Below, piece after piece: positions 1 through 9,255 of a DNA stretch of 35,836 nt. The DNA lies in NCBI GenBank assembly GCA_016190005.1, contig JACPRK010000171.1:1-35836 (forward strand), in the 5' to 3' direction. How positions within the stretch are numbered: position 1 is the stretch's first letter; the number at the start of each line of letters is the position of its first letter. The position numbers were made by a program, and so were the translations under genes. Below the pieces are notes generated by a model, which worked only from the letters and a program-made list of their open reading frames with translations, did not search any database and was not told the DNA's origin. The stretch comes from Candidatus Wallbacteria bacterium. Lineage in GTDB: Bacteria; Muiribacteriota; UBA6191; JACPRK01.

Positions 1-101
1 CGCCGGGGTCTTTTTCTTCTCCTCGAAAATCCCCTCCGGAAAGATCCGGTTCCCGCCGCCCGTTCGCAGCAAGGGAGGCTCCGCGCCAGCACTCAGGGTC
101 T

Positions 102-229
102 CGGCAAAGTCGCGAGCCCGGAGGCGAAAAACGGGGACTGCCTCCGGAAGCCCAATTGAAATCTGGCAGTCGTCCGGTCGGGTGGCCGGGCTTCCGGTGC
201 CTGTGCCCGCTTTTCGCCGACTGTGTCCG
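102..229 (-). repeat. Dispersed structured inverted-repeat element, copy A
   Basis: One of three related elements of about 128 bp in this window (others at 28457-28585 and 33015-33139). Read on the minus strand it aligns with copy C over its full length at roughly 80 percent by eye. It is a nested inverted repeat. The inner stem CCGGAAGCCC (144-153) pairs perfectly with GGGCTTCCGG (188-197). The outer stem GGCGAAAA (123-130) pairs with TTTTCGCC (211-218) and continues, after one A-C mismatch (a G-U wobble on the minus strand), into CGGG/CCCG. The end CGGCAAAGTCG (102-112) is a partly decayed inverted repeat of CGACTGTGTCCG (218-229). It lies about 70 nt before the E1 start. It could be a MITE, a REPIN-type REP doublet or a structured RNA. 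Confidence 0.8.
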
Positions 230-255
230 CCGCCCTGGCGAGCGCTCCGCGGTTG

Positions 256-284
256 TTGATTGCCGGCATGTGTCCTGCTACAAT
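256..284 (+). promoter_or_regulatory. Sigma70-like promoter for the E1 gene
   Basis: TTGATT (256-261), a 17-nt spacer and TACAAT (279-284) form a near-consensus promoter. Predicted transcription start is near 291, only about 8 nt before the ATG at 299. No Shine-Dalgarno sequence precedes that ATG, so a very short leader is expected. Confidence 0.5.
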
Positions 285-298
285 GGCGAACTTCAATC

Positions 299-2404
299 AT
301 GACCAAGCCGAAACTTCGCCGGGCGGAGCAGCCTGAGCTCGACCGTTCGCAGCTGCTCGACGTCTACCGCGTGATGCTGCTCTCCAGGCGCATCGACGAC
401 AAGGAGATCGCCCTCCGAAAGCGGAATCTCGCCTTCTTTCAGATCTCCGGCGCCGGCCACGAAGCACTCGGCGCAGCCTGCGGACTGGTGTTGAGACCCG
501 GCCACGACTGGTTCTTCCCCTATTACCGTGACCGCGCCCTGATGCTCCAGGTCGGCCTCACGCCCCTCGACATGCTGATGCAGGCGACCGGGGCGGCGGC
601 CGACCCCTCCAGCGGCGGCCGACAGATGCCGGCCCACTGGGGCTCACGCCGGCTGCACGTCGCCAGCACCTCGAGCCCGACGGGGACTCAGTTCCTGCAG
701 TCGGTCGGCGCCGCAGAGGCCGGCCGGTACATCCACGCGCTCGAGATCGCGGCAGAGGCGGCGGCCGACGAAGTCGTCCTCGTCACCACGGGCGACGGCA
801 CGACCAGCCAGGGCGAATTCTGGGAATCCTTGAACACCGCCTGCCAGCGAAAGCTGCCCGTGCTCTACCTGGTCGAGGACAACGGCTGGGCCATCAGCGT
901 CCCCGTCCGGGCCCAGACCGCCGGCGGCGACATCTCCCGGCTGGTCTGCGGCTTCCCCGGCCTGGCCGTCGAGAAAGTCGACGGCTGCGATCCAGTCGCC
1001 AGCTACTCGCTGCTGGGCCGAGTGGCCGAGCGCATCCGGGCAGGCGCCGGCCCGTGCCTGGTTCACGCCTCCGTGGTGCGACCGTACTCCCACTCGCTCT
1101 CCGACGATCAGACGATGTACCGAACCCGCGCCGACCTGGCCGAGGAACAGCGGCGAGACCCGCTGGTCACGTTCCCGGCCTTGCTCCTTCGAAAGAAGCT
1201 GGCCAGCGAGGCCGAGCTGGCCCGGATCCGCGCCGAGGTCGACGCCACGGTCGAGGCCGCAACCGAGGCCGCCATCGCCGCACCCAAGCCGCCGGTCTCG
1301 TCGGCCACGCGCCACGTCTTCAGCGAATCGGTCGATCCGACCTCTGCCGACTTCGATCGTCTGCCCGCCTTCTCGGGCGGCGAGCCTCAGTCGATGGCGG
1401 CTCTCATCAACTCCACGCTGGCCGCCGAGATGGCTCGAGACAAACGCATCCTGGTCTTCGGCGAAGACGTCGCTGACGCGTCCAACGCGGAGTCGCTGCA
1501 GGAAGTAAAAGGCAAGGGCGGCGTCTTCAAGGTCACCTACGGGCTCCAGGCAAAGTTCGGTGCCGATCGGGTGTTCAACAGCCCACTGGCCGAGGCGAAC
1601 ATCATTGGCCGGGCCATCGGAATGGCGTTGCGAGGACTCAAGCCCGTGGTCGAAATCCAGTTCTTCGACTACATCTGGCCGGCGATGATGCAGCTGCGCG
1701 ACGAGCTCGGGTACATCCGCTACCGCTCCAATGGAGACTGGGGCTGCCCTGTCGTGGTGCGAGCCAGCATCGGCGGCTACTTGAGGGGCGGCGGTCCCTA
1801 CCATAGCCAGTCGGGCGAGTCGATCTTCGCCCACTGCCCGGGCCTGCGGGTCGTCTACCCGTCCAACGCGCTCGACGCGGCCGGACTCCTCAGGACCGCC
1901 ATCCGCTGCGAGGACCCGGTGATGTTCCTGGAGCACAAACACCTCTACTTCCAAGGCTACAATCGCAACCTCGACCCCGGGACGGACTACATGATTCCGC
2001 TGGGCCGAGCCCGGGTAGCCCGCCCAGGAACCGACCTCACCCTGGTGACCTGGGGGGCGCTCGTGCAGCGATCGCTCGATGCCGCCGCCGAGGCAAACAG
2101 GCAGGGGATCTCCGTGGAAGTGCTGGACCTCAGGTCGATAGCCCCGTGGGACCGCGACGCGGTGGCGAGCTCGGTCGGAAAGACCGGGAAGCTTCTGGTG
2201 GCCCACGAGGACTCCCTGACGTGCGGCTTCGGCGCGGAAGTGGCGGCGTGGGTGGGCGAGCACTGCTTCCAAGCACTCGACGCGCCCGTGCGGCGGCTGG
2301 CGGCGCGCGACTGTCCGGTCGCGTACTGCCCGGAGCTCGAGGAAGCAATCCTGCCGCAGAGCGGCGACGTACTACGACAGATACGGGAGCTGGCGGCTTA
2401 CTGA
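299..2404 (+). CDS. Fused alpha/beta 2-oxoacid dehydrogenase E1 (branched-chain/pyruvate type)
   Basis: 701 aa. Thiamine-diphosphate-dependent decarboxylase (E1) of a 2-oxoacid dehydrogenase complex, with both subunits in one chain. Residues about 20-330 are the alpha half: RRIDDKE near the start, then the ThDP/Mg motif [10 protein letters not shown] ending in EDNGWAIS. Residues about 365-701 are the beta half: [44 protein letters not shown] and VYPSN. Classical E1 enzymes are alpha2beta2 from two genes; fused forms are known in several bacteria. The ATG at 299 is chosen because the upstream codons lie in promoter sequence. No E2 or E3 gene is nearby, so the substrate (branched-chain 2-oxoacids or pyruvate) cannot be fixed. 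A branched-chain role would supply primers for iso fatty acids, which would suit the lipid cassette 4 kb downstream; that link is inference. Confidence 0.88.
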   Translation: MTKPKLRRAEQPELDRSQLLDVYRVMLLSRRIDDKEIALRKRNLAFFQISGAGHEALGAACGLVLRPGHDWFFPYYRDRALMLQVGLTPLDMLMQATGAAADPSSGGRQMPAHWGSRRLHVASTSSPTGTQFLQSVGAAEAGRYIHALEIAAEAAADEVVLVTTGDGTTSQGEFWESLNTACQRKLPVLYLVEDNGWAISVPVRAQTAGGDISRLVCGFPGLAVEKVDGCDPVASYSLLGRVAERIRAGAGPCLVHASVVRPYSHSLSDDQTMYRTRADLAEEQRRDPLVTFPALLLRKKLASEAELARIRAEVDATVEAATEAAIAAPKPPVSSATRHVFSESVDPTSADFDRLPAFSGGEPQSMAALINSTLAAEMARDKRILVFGEDVADASNAESLQEVKGKGGVFKVTYGLQAKFGADRVFNSPLAEANIIGRAIGMALRGLKPVVEIQFFDYIWPAMMQLRDELGYIRYRSNGDWGCPVVVRASIGGYLRGGGPYHSQSGESIFAHCPGLRVVYPSNALDAAGLLRTAIRCEDPVMFLEHKHLYFQGYNRNLDPGTDYMIPLGRARVARPGTDLTLVTWGALVQRSLDAAAEANRQGISVEVLDLRSIAPWDRDAVASSVGKTGKLLVAHEDSLTCGFGAEVAAWVGEHCFQALDAPVRRLAARDCPVAYCPELEEAILPQSGDVLRQIRELAAY

Positions 2405-2433
2405 GCCGCACCCGTCACGGAAGGTGAATCGCA

Positions 2434-3561
2434 TTGGCGCGTGAGAAGCAGTCCCAGACCTCGGAGGAGCGCATCGATCGGCGGCGGCCGGAGAATTGCC
2501 GGCCGGACCCGGCGGTGACTCTGGAGGCGATCCGCAAGCTGCCCAAGACCGATCTGCACTGCCATCTGGACGGCAGCATGCGACTCGAGACGGTGCTGGA
2601 CCTGGCGCGAAGCTGCGAGGCCGAGCTTCCGAGCACGGACCCGGCGGAGCTCGCCAAGCATCTCGTGATGGAGGACAACTGCAAGAGCCTGGAGCAATAT
2701 ATTCGCGCCTTTGATATCACGCTTTCGGTTTTGCAGACGCGGGAGGGGTTGGAGCGGGCGGCCTACGAGCTGGCCTGCGACGCGGCCGACGAGAACGTGA
2801 AGTACCTGGAGGTCCGGTACTCGCCCATCCTGCACACGAAGCGTCACCTGAAGCTGGCCGAGATCGTCGACGCCGTGATCGAGGGGCTGCAGAAGGCCGA
2901 GCGCGAAAAGGACATCAAGACGGGCGTCATCATCTGCGGCATCCGTCACATCAAGCCGGAATCGTCGCTGAGGCTGGCGGAGCTGGCGGTAGCTTACAAG
3001 GACCGCGGGGTGGTCGGCTTCGACCTGGCGGGAGTGGAGGAGAACTTCCCGGCCAAGGAGCACCAGGAGGCGTTCCAGCTGGTGCTGGACAACAACATCA
3101 ACTGCACGCTCCACGCGGGCGAAGCGTTCGGGCCCGAGTCGATCGCGCAGGCGATCCACCGCTGCGGCGCCCACCGGATCGGCCACGGCACGAACCTGAG
3201 GAAGGACGGCGACCTGCTCAACTACGTGAACGACCACCGGATTCCGCTGGAGATCTGCGTCAGCTCCAACGTCCACACGCGCAGCGTTCGGCGGCTGGAG
3301 GATCACCCGGTGCGTCTCTACTACGACTACGGCCTGCGCATCACGCTCAACACGGACAACCGGCTGATGTCGAACACTACGGCCTCGCAGGAGCTTTTCA
3401 AGGCCGCCGTGCAGTTCGAGTTCACGATGGAGGACATCAAGAACATCATCGTCGCCGGCTTCAAGAGCAGCTTTCTCTCGTATCGGGACAAGGTCCGGCT
3501 GCTCAAGCGCTTCCTGCCCGAGCTGGGTCGATACCCCGTTTACTCGCGGCCCCTCCCCTGA
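2434..3561 (+). CDS. add: Adenosine deaminase
   Basis: 375 aa. Hydrolytic deamination of adenosine to inosine, or a related aminohydrolase reaction, in the cytoplasm. Metal-dependent amidohydrolase TIM barrel: DLHCHLDGS (HxH zinc ligands, residues about 37-45), LHAGE with the metal His and following Glu, HRIGHGT, SSNVHTRS, and NTDNRLMS containing the ligand/catalytic Asp. Length is normal for the family. The start is TTG at 2434, supported by GGAAGGTG at 2419-2426 about 8 nt upstream; no ATG or GTG in frame would keep the N-terminus. It follows the E1 stop by 29 nt and could be cotranscribed with it. Some relatives act on adenine or aminofutalosine; the motifs do not exclude this. Confidence 0.85.
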   Translation: MAREKQSQTSEERIDRRRPENCRPDPAVTLEAIRKLPKTDLHCHLDGSMRLETVLDLARSCEAELPSTDPAELAKHLVMEDNCKSLEQYIRAFDITLSVLQTREGLERAAYELACDAADENVKYLEVRYSPILHTKRHLKLAEIVDAVIEGLQKAEREKDIKTGVIICGIRHIKPESSLRLAELAVAYKDRGVVGFDLAGVEENFPAKEHQEAFQLVLDNNINCTLHAGEAFGPESIAQAIHRCGAHRIGHGTNLRKDGDLLNYVNDHRIPLEICVSSNVHTRSVRRLEDHPVRLYYDYGLRITLNTDNRLMSNTTASQELFKAAVQFEFTMEDIKNIIVAGFKSSFLSYRDKVRLLKRFLPELGRYPVYSRPLP

Positions 3562-3601
3562 GCTTCCCCGGCAGCCGCAGCGACGTACTCCCAAAAATGG
3601 T

Positions 3602-6061
3602 TTGCGTCGAGCGGGGACGTGGGATAGTCTTCGATCGAACACGACAGGGGCGCCTTCCGAGCAACGAATTGCCCCAACGGTTCAGGGAGACCATCTGGAC
3701 ACTCAAAGCAGCGCCGACGGCCCTGCCTCGGGCCTGCACGTCCTCGTGATCGAGGACAGTCAGGTCGATCGACTGGTCTTGCGTTCGCATCTGGAGGCCC
3801 AGGGCGTCCGGGTCACGCACACTGATTCGGCCATCACGGCGCTGGAGCTCCTGGAGCTCGACCGCTTCGACGCGGTGGTCTGCGACGTCATCTTGCCAGG
3901 CGTCTCGGGGCTGGAGCTGCTCAAGCAGCTGCGCAACCTGGTCCCCGGGCTGCCCGTGCTGATGGTGACGGCCTCCTCGAAGGCCGGTCCCGCCGTGGAA
4001 GCGATGCGGTTGGGCGCCTCCGACTACCTGGTCAAGCCGGTGAGCCAGGAGGCGCTGGTCACGGGCGTGGTCACCGCGGTCCATGGACGGGGCGGGCGAC
4101 TCGAGGTGGCACCGCCGGCTCGAACGTCCGAGCCTGCCTCCGGGGCGCACTCGACGGGCAGGGCGATCCTGGAACAGATTCCGGACGGCATCCTTCTGGC
4201 AGACGATCAGGGACAGGTGCTGTTCGTCAATGGCCCTGGGCGGGAGATCCTGGGGCCGCAATCCCAGTCGATTGGGGGCCGCCCCGTCACGATGCTGCAG
4301 GACTTCCCCGAGTTCGTCGCGTTCGTGACTCAAGCGGTCATCGGCCTGGAGTTGACAGACGCGCGCATGCTGAGAATTCCGGGAGAGCCGGGAGCGGAGA
4401 GGACCCTGTCGTGCACGGCGCGGAAGCTGCCGCCCGCGGGGGCGGGTCCGAGCCCGGTGACGCTGATCCACTTTTCGGACTCCTCGCGCCACGCGCGGCT
4501 GGAGGCCGCGATGCTGAAGGCCGACAAGCTGGCCTCGCTCGGGTTGATGGCCGGCGCGCTGGCCCACGAGATCAACAACCCTCTGTCGGTCGTCCTGGGG
4601 ACGCTCGGATTTCTTCTGGAAGACCTGGGCGATACGAATCACGAGGTCACCGACCGGCTCCGGATCGTGGAGCGCAACACCTGGAAGTGCGTCGACATCG
4701 TGCGCCACTTTCTCAAGCTCTCCAGGTCAGGCACCGGGGAACTCCACGCCGTGCTGATCGACCGGCTGCTGGACGACATCCTGGCCTTGCTCTCCAAGAA
4801 CCTCGCAGTTCACGGCATCCGCGTGGAGCGCGAGATCGAGCGCAACTTGCCCGGAATCGTGGGCAGCGAGACGCAGCTGCAGCAGGTGCTGCTGAACCTG
4901 GTCCTCAATGCCCGTGATGCCATGGAGAGGGGCGGGACCCTCACGCTGCGCGCACGCCGTGGGGGGGAGCAGGTGATCATCGAGGTGGCCGACACGGGTC
5001 CCGGAGTTGCCCCCCAGGTCCGCGACCGCGTCTTCGAGAACTTTTTCACGACCAAGGCGCCGGGAAAGGGGACGGGGTTGGGGCTGGCCATCTGCAAGAC
5101 GCTGGTCGAGGAGCACCGCGGCACGCTAGAGCTCGTCAGCCCGGAGCGGGGTGGCGCGACCTTCCGGATGAAGTTTCCGGCGGCCGACTCCGGCGAGGCC
5201 ACTTGCGGCGAGATCATGCGTGCTTGCGGCGAGCCGAAGATGCAGACCTTCGACCTGGACGTGCTGGCGGTCGACGACGAGGAAGGCATCCTGGAGATTT
5301 ATCGCGTGGCACTGTCGCGGGCGGGTTGCCGTGCGGCCTTCTACACGAACCCGGAGCTGGCGCTCAGGGAGTTCGTCGCCGGCTGCTTCGACCTGGCGAT
5401 CCTGGACTTGCGGATGCCGCAGATGGACGGTTTCGAGCTCTGTCGGCGGCTCTTGGCGATCGATTCGGGGCTTCCGATCATCTTCGTCTCCGGCACGCTG
5501 ATGACGGAAGACGATTCGCAGATCGAGGCGGCCGGCGCCAAAGGCTACGTCAGCAAGCCGTTCCGGGTGGAGGAGTTGAACGGCTGGCTGGAGCTCGCAG
5601 CGCGGACCCGGCGGGCGCGCCGGGGGATGCCGTACCGCCAGCCGCTGGTGCCGGATCGGCAGTGGCGGGTGCTGATCGTCGACGACGACGAGGACGTGAG
5701 CTTCATCCTGCGCAAGGGGCTCGAGACGGCCGGCAAGTTCGAGGTGGTGCAGGCAGCCGACGGGGTCGAGGGGCTGCAGCGAGCACTGGACACTCCGCCG
5801 GATCTGATTCTCCTGGATATCATGATGCCCGGGCTGGACGGGTTGGAGGTCTGCCGCAGGCTGCGGGCCGATGCCCGGACGGCCACGGTGCCGGTGGTGA
5901 TCCACTCGGTGAAGATGCAGATCCACGACGTGCTGAAGGCGATGCAGGCCGGCGCCAATCACTACTTGATGAAGCCGATGGAGATCGGGGCGCTGACGAG
6001 GGAGCTGCTGGAGCTCTTGGAACGTCCGCCGCTGGTGTCGAGCAGCTCGCCCCCGAACTGA
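3602..6061 (+). CDS. Hybrid sensor histidine kinase, REC-PAS-HisKA-HATPase-REC-REC
   Basis: Up to 819 aa, soluble, no membrane segment. Domain order: receiver 1 (about 45-160; VIEDSQ, phosphorylatable Asp in VVCDVILPG, Lys in YLVKPV); PAS-like (about 195-290; LEQIPDGILLADDQGQVLFVN); HisKA with phospho-acceptor His in ALAHEINNPL; HATPase (LVLNARDAM, VADTGPGV, FFTTKAPGKGTGLGLAI); receiver 2 (AVDDEEG, AILDLRMP, YVSKPF); receiver 3 (LIVDDDEDV, LLDIMMPG, YLMKP). All three Asp and Lys residues look intact, so this is a complete multi-step phosphorelay node that takes input through receiver 1. No output domain or DNA-binding partner is adjacent. The start is uncertain: the frame opens at TTG 3602 without a clear ribosome site and has no ATG before receiver 1. 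CTG 3695 after AGGGAGA is an unusual alternative. Confidence 0.88.
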   Translation: MRRAGTWDSLRSNTTGAPSEQRIAPTVQGDHLDTQSSADGPASGLHVLVIEDSQVDRLVLRSHLEAQGVRVTHTDSAITALELLELDRFDAVVCDVILPGVSGLELLKQLRNLVPGLPVLMVTASSKAGPAVEAMRLGASDYLVKPVSQEALVTGVVTAVHGRGGRLEVAPPARTSEPASGAHSTGRAILEQIPDGILLADDQGQVLFVNGPGREILGPQSQSIGGRPVTMLQDFPEFVAFVTQAVIGLELTDARMLRIPGEPGAERTLSCTARKLPPAGAGPSPVTLIHFSDSSRHARLEAAMLKADKLASLGLMAGALAHEINNPLSVVLGTLGFLLEDLGDTNHEVTDRLRIVERNTWKCVDIVRHFLKLSRSGTGELHAVLIDRLLDDILALLSKNLAVHGIRVEREIERNLPGIVGSETQLQQVLLNLVLNARDAMERGGTLTLRARRGGEQVIIEVADTGPGVAPQVRDRVFENFFTTKAPGKGTGLGLAICKTLVEEHRGTLELVSPERGGATFRMKFPAADSGEATCGEIMRACGEPKMQTFDLDVLAVDDEEGILEIYRVALSRAGCRAAFYTNPELALREFVAGCFDLAILDLRMPQMDGFELCRRLLAIDSGLPIIFVSGTLMTEDDSQIEAAGAKGYVSKPFRVEELNGWLELAARTRRARRGMPYRQPLVPDRQWRVLIVDDDEDVSFILRKGLETAGKFEVVQAADGVEGLQRALDTPPDLILLDIMMPGLDGLEVCRRLRADARTATVPVVIHSVKMQIHDVLKAMQAGANHYLMKPMEIGALTRELLELLERPPLVSSSSPPN

Positions 6062-6274
6062 AAGGCCCTTCTGGCCGAGCATCTTGCGCGGCCCGGTGCG
6101 GCCGTGTTACGTTCCGGAGGTAGTTTGCCGCGTCGTGAGACACCCCGGGCGGGCGGCTGGCCATCAGGCTCGCGGGTCCGTTTGGTGTCGGGGCGAGACC
6201 CGCTCAGAACGCGCCCAGGTTCCCCCCGAAAGCAGGAAACGGCTACGGCCGAGATTGGAGCAGCAAGGCGTTTT

Positions 6275-7507
6275 ATGGCCATTCAGGATCGAATCGTCAT
6301 CACCGGCGTCGGGTTGACCTCGCCCAACGGGGACAATCTGGAGCAGTACCGGAAGAATCTGCTTGCAGGCGTGTCCGGAGTGCAGGACTTCGAGACGCGC
6401 TACATGGGCAAGCTGATTGCCGGGGTCTGCCACTACGATCCGCTGAAGTACCAGAAGAAGAAGGACGTGCGGCGGGGTACCCGGGCCGGTTCGATCGCCA
6501 TCTACTGCTCGCACGAAGCCATCTCCGATTCGGGCCTCGACTTCTCCGCTGCCGACAAGTCGCGCGTCGGCGTCTTCCTAGGCATCACCGAGCACGGCAA
6601 CGTCGAGACGGAGAACGAGGTCTACAACATCAGCCTGAAGGGCTACGACACGGCCTTCTGGACACACCACCACAACCCGCGGACCGTCGCCAACAACCCC
6701 GCGGGCGAGGTGACGCTGAGTATGGGCATCTCCGGGCCTCACTACACGGTGGGCGCCGCGTGCGCCGCCGGCAACGCGGGGCTGATCAGTGGGGTGCAGA
6801 TGCTGCGACTGGGCGAGGTCGACGTGGCGCTGGCCGGGGGCGTATCGGAAGCGATCCACACGTTCGGCATCTTCGCCAGCTTCAAGGCCCAGGGGGCGCT
6901 GGCGACCCACGAGATCGCGGCGAAGGCGAGTCGGCCCTACGACCTGGACCGCAACGGCATCGTCGTCAGCGAGGGCGGCTGTGTCTACGTGCTCGAGCGC
7001 TACGAGGATGCGCGCAAGCGTGGCGCCAAGATCTATGGCGAGATCGCAGGCTACGCGATGAACTCGGACGCCTCCGACTTCGTGCTGCCGCTGCCCCAGC
7101 GCCAGGTGGAGTGCATGCGGCTGGCGCTGGCGCGCGCCGGGATCACCCCCGCACAGATCGATATCGTCAACACCCACGCCACCGCGACCCGGCTGGGCGA
7201 CCAGCAGGAAACCCAGGCGGTCCGTGAGGTGTTCAAGGAGACGCCGACGACCTACATCAACAACACCAAGAGCTTCATCGGCCACGCGATGGGCGCGGCG
7301 GCGGCGCTGGAACTGGCGGGGAACCTGCCGGCCTTTCAGGACCTGGTGGTGCACCCCACCATCAACGTGGACCACCTCGATCCCGAATGCGCCATCCCGA
7401 ACCTGGTGATGAACGAGCCCAGGAAGATTCAAAAGGTCGATTACATCCTCAACAACTCCGCCGGGATGCTGGGGATCAACGCAGTAGTAGTAGTGAAGCG
7501 AGTTTGA
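6275..7507 (+). CDS. Beta-ketoacyl-ACP synthase (FabF/KS-type)
   Basis: 410 aa. Condensing enzyme that extends an acyl chain with malonyl-ACP. Thiolase fold: MAIQDRIVITGVG at the N-terminus, nucleophile Cys163 in GAACAAGNAG, His301 in NTHATATRLGD, Lys332 and His337 in NTKSFIGHAMGA. The Cys-His-His triad is complete, so this is a true ketosynthase, not a chain-length factor. The nucleophile context (ACAAG) differs from the usual ACATG/ACSSG and from housekeeping FabF. ATG 6275 fits the family start; the in-frame upstream extension reads as low-complexity Arg-rich sequence. GGAG at 6257-6260 is a weak, distant ribosome site. It heads the lipid cassette and is followed by its own ACP 43 nt downstream, suggesting a dedicated pathway. 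Confidence 0.87.
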   Translation: MAIQDRIVITGVGLTSPNGDNLEQYRKNLLAGVSGVQDFETRYMGKLIAGVCHYDPLKYQKKKDVRRGTRAGSIAIYCSHEAISDSGLDFSAADKSRVGVFLGITEHGNVETENEVYNISLKGYDTAFWTHHHNPRTVANNPAGEVTLSMGISGPHYTVGAACAAGNAGLISGVQMLRLGEVDVALAGGVSEAIHTFGIFASFKAQGALATHEIAAKASRPYDLDRNGIVVSEGGCVYVLERYEDARKRGAKIYGEIAGYAMNSDASDFVLPLPQRQVECMRLALARAGITPAQIDIVNTHATATRLGDQQETQAVREVFKETPTTYINNTKSFIGHAMGAAAALELAGNLPAFQDLVVHPTINVDHLDPECAIPNLVMNEPRKIQKVDYILNNSAGMLGINAVVVVKRV

Positions 7508-7550
7508 AGGCCCGGCGCGCTCGCGCAGACCGTTTCAAGGAGATCACGGA

Positions 7551-7796
7551 ATGACCCGACAGGAAATCCGGCAGGCAATCATCGACATCCTGGCAGACAT
7601 CGCCCCCGACGAGGACACCGCAAACCTCAAGGACGACGTCAGCCTCCGGGACCAGCTCGGCCTGGATTCGATGGACTTCCTCGACATCGTGATGGAGCTG
7701 CGCAAGCGCTACAACGTCGAGGTCCCCTCGTCCGACTATCCGCAGCTGGCCACGATGACCAGCTGTCTCGACTACCTCTCGCCGAAGATGGCGTGA
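7551..7796 (+). CDS. Acyl carrier protein
   Basis: 81 aa. Carries acyl intermediates on 4'-phosphopantetheine. Acidic four-helix ACP with the modification motif LGLDSMDFLDIVMELRKRY; the Ser is residue 40. A strong AAGGAG (7537-7542) sits 8 nt before the ATG. The sequence differs from classical AcpP (SLDxVELVMxLE), in keeping with a specialised ACP serving the adjacent ketosynthase and oxidoreductases. Confidence 0.9.
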   Translation: MTRQEIRQAIIDILADIAPDEDTANLKDDVSLRDQLGLDSMDFLDIVMELRKRYNVEVPSSDYPQLATMTSCLDYLSPKMA

Positions 7797-7851
7797 CGCC
7801 AGGCTCCGTTCCTGGGCGGCCCGTGGGCGCCGGCCATTGGCCCTCCCCCAG

Positions 7852-9243
7852 ATGCCCGTGCATTACGACGTCCTCATAATCGGAGCCGGCATGTCCGGAC
7901 TGGGCGCAGGCATCCGCCTGGCCCATTACGGCCGCAAGGTCTGCATCCTCGACCGCCACTACTTGTGGGGGGGGCTGAACAGCTTCTACCGGCTGAAAGG
8001 CTACCGCTTCGACGTCGGCCTGCATGCGATGACCAACTTCGTGCCGCGCGGGACACGCAACGCCCCGCTCACGAAGCTCCTGCGGCAGCTGCGAATCGAT
8101 TACGACGAGCTCGATCTGCGGCCACAGCAGATGTCGGCCACCTGGTTTCCCGGCAAGCGACTGCGCTTCACTAACGACTTCGCCTTCTTCGAGTCGGAGG
8201 TGGCCGAGCAGTTCCCGGCCCAGGCAGACGCCTTCCGCCGCCTGGTGAAGCACGTGATGGAGTACGACGCGCTGAACCTGGCGACTCCCGAGTTCAGCGC
8301 GCGTGAGGTGGTCTCCGGATTTCTCAGTGATCCGCTCCTGATCGAGATGCTCTTCTGCCCGCTCTTCTTCTACGGCAGCGCCGTCGAGAACGACATGGAT
8401 TTCGGGCAGTTCGTCATCATGTTCAAGAGCATCTACTGCGAGGGGCTTGCGAGGCCGACCGAGGGCGTGCGCCGCGTGCTGCGGGTGCTGATGGAGAAGT
8501 ACAAGGGGCTGGGAGGCGAGCTGCGCATGAAGTCGGGGGTCCGGCGGCTGGAGGTCGCGGGCTCCAAGGTCACGGAGGTCGTCCTGGACAGCGGCGAGAG
8601 GCTGACGGCTGACACGGTCTTCTCCTCGGCAGGGTACCCGGAGACGCTGGGGCTCTTGAGCGATTATGTGCCCGGCTCGGAGGGCCCGACGCAGGGGCAG
8701 CTCAGCTTCATGGAGTCGATCGACGTCCTGACGAAAGAACCCAGGGAGCTCGGCTACGAGTTCACCATCCAGTTTTTTTCGACGACCGAGAAGTTCCACT
8801 ACCAGAAGCCCGAGGAACTGGTGGACGTGCGCAGCGGAGTGATCTGTTGCCCCAACAACTTTTGCTACGATCGCCCGCTCGACGACAACTTGATGCGGGT
8901 GACCAGCCTGGCCAATCACGGCCGCTGGGCCGCGCTGCCGCCCGAGGAGTACCACGAATCCAAGGTTCGCTGGCACGGCCTGGTGCTGGACGAGGTCGTC
9001 AAAATCGTTCCCGATTTCCGGCCCTTCGTGAAGTTCACGGACATTTTCACTCCGAAGACCGTCCGCAAGTTTACGGGCCACGTCAACGGCGCCGTCTACG
9101 GATCGCCCGTCAAGTTCAAGACCGGCCGCACGCGCCTGGACAACCTGTTCCTGTGCGGCACCGACCAGGGCATGCTCGGGATCGTGGGGGCGCTGCTCTC
9201 CGGGATCTCGATGGCCAACATGCACGTCCTGCAACAAGCGTGA
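7852..9243 (+). CDS. FAD-dependent oxidoreductase, phytoene desaturase/retinol saturase-like (1)
   Basis: 463 aa. Begins with a Rossmann dinucleotide-binding motif (YDVLIIGAGMSGLGAGIRLA, residues about 4-23) followed by an acidic strand end and a GGLNS turn, the NAD(P)/FAD-dependent CrtI/RetSat layout. The C-terminus carries a second FAD contact: NLFLCGTDQGMLGIVGALLSG. Family members desaturate, isomerise or saturate polyenes and isoprenoids. The ketosynthase/ACP context suggests action on an ACP-bound or released acyl chain; that is inference. ATG 7852 is taken as start; TTG 7837 in the same frame is possible, and neither has a good ribosome site. Related to the next gene, so probably an old duplication giving two successive redox steps or a heterodimer. 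Confidence 0.75.
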   Translation: MPVHYDVLIIGAGMSGLGAGIRLAHYGRKVCILDRHYLWGGLNSFYRLKGYRFDVGLHAMTNFVPRGTRNAPLTKLLRQLRIDYDELDLRPQQMSATWFPGKRLRFTNDFAFFESEVAEQFPAQADAFRRLVKHVMEYDALNLATPEFSAREVVSGFLSDPLLIEMLFCPLFFYGSAVENDMDFGQFVIMFKSIYCEGLARPTEGVRRVLRVLMEKYKGLGGELRMKSGVRRLEVAGSKVTEVVLDSGERLTADTVFSSAGYPETLGLLSDYVPGSEGPTQGQLSFMESIDVLTKEPRELGYEFTIQFFSTTEKFHYQKPEELVDVRSGVICCPNNFCYDRPLDDNLMRVTSLANHGRWAALPPEEYHESKVRWHGLVLDEVVKIVPDFRPFVKFTDIFTPKTVRKFTGHVNGAVYGSPVKFKTGRTRLDNLFLCGTDQGMLGIVGALLSGISMANMHVLQQA

Positions 9244-9255
9244 GGCCCGCCCACG

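Noticed and set aside
1..101. Possible end or start of another gene at the left edge
   Set aside because: Neither strand gives a recognisable protein segment, start with ribosome site, or motif in these 100 bases; I see nothing supportable except a small CCGGA/TCCGG hairpin at 36-49.
93..296. 67-codon minus-strand frame at the window start
   Set aside because: It covers repeat copy A and the E1 promoter and shows no protein-like features.
644..2272. Long open frames on the strand opposite to E1, rel and other genes
   Set aside because: They mirror the codon structure of high-GC genes, give Arg/Gly/Pro/His-rich translations without motifs and lack ribosome sites.
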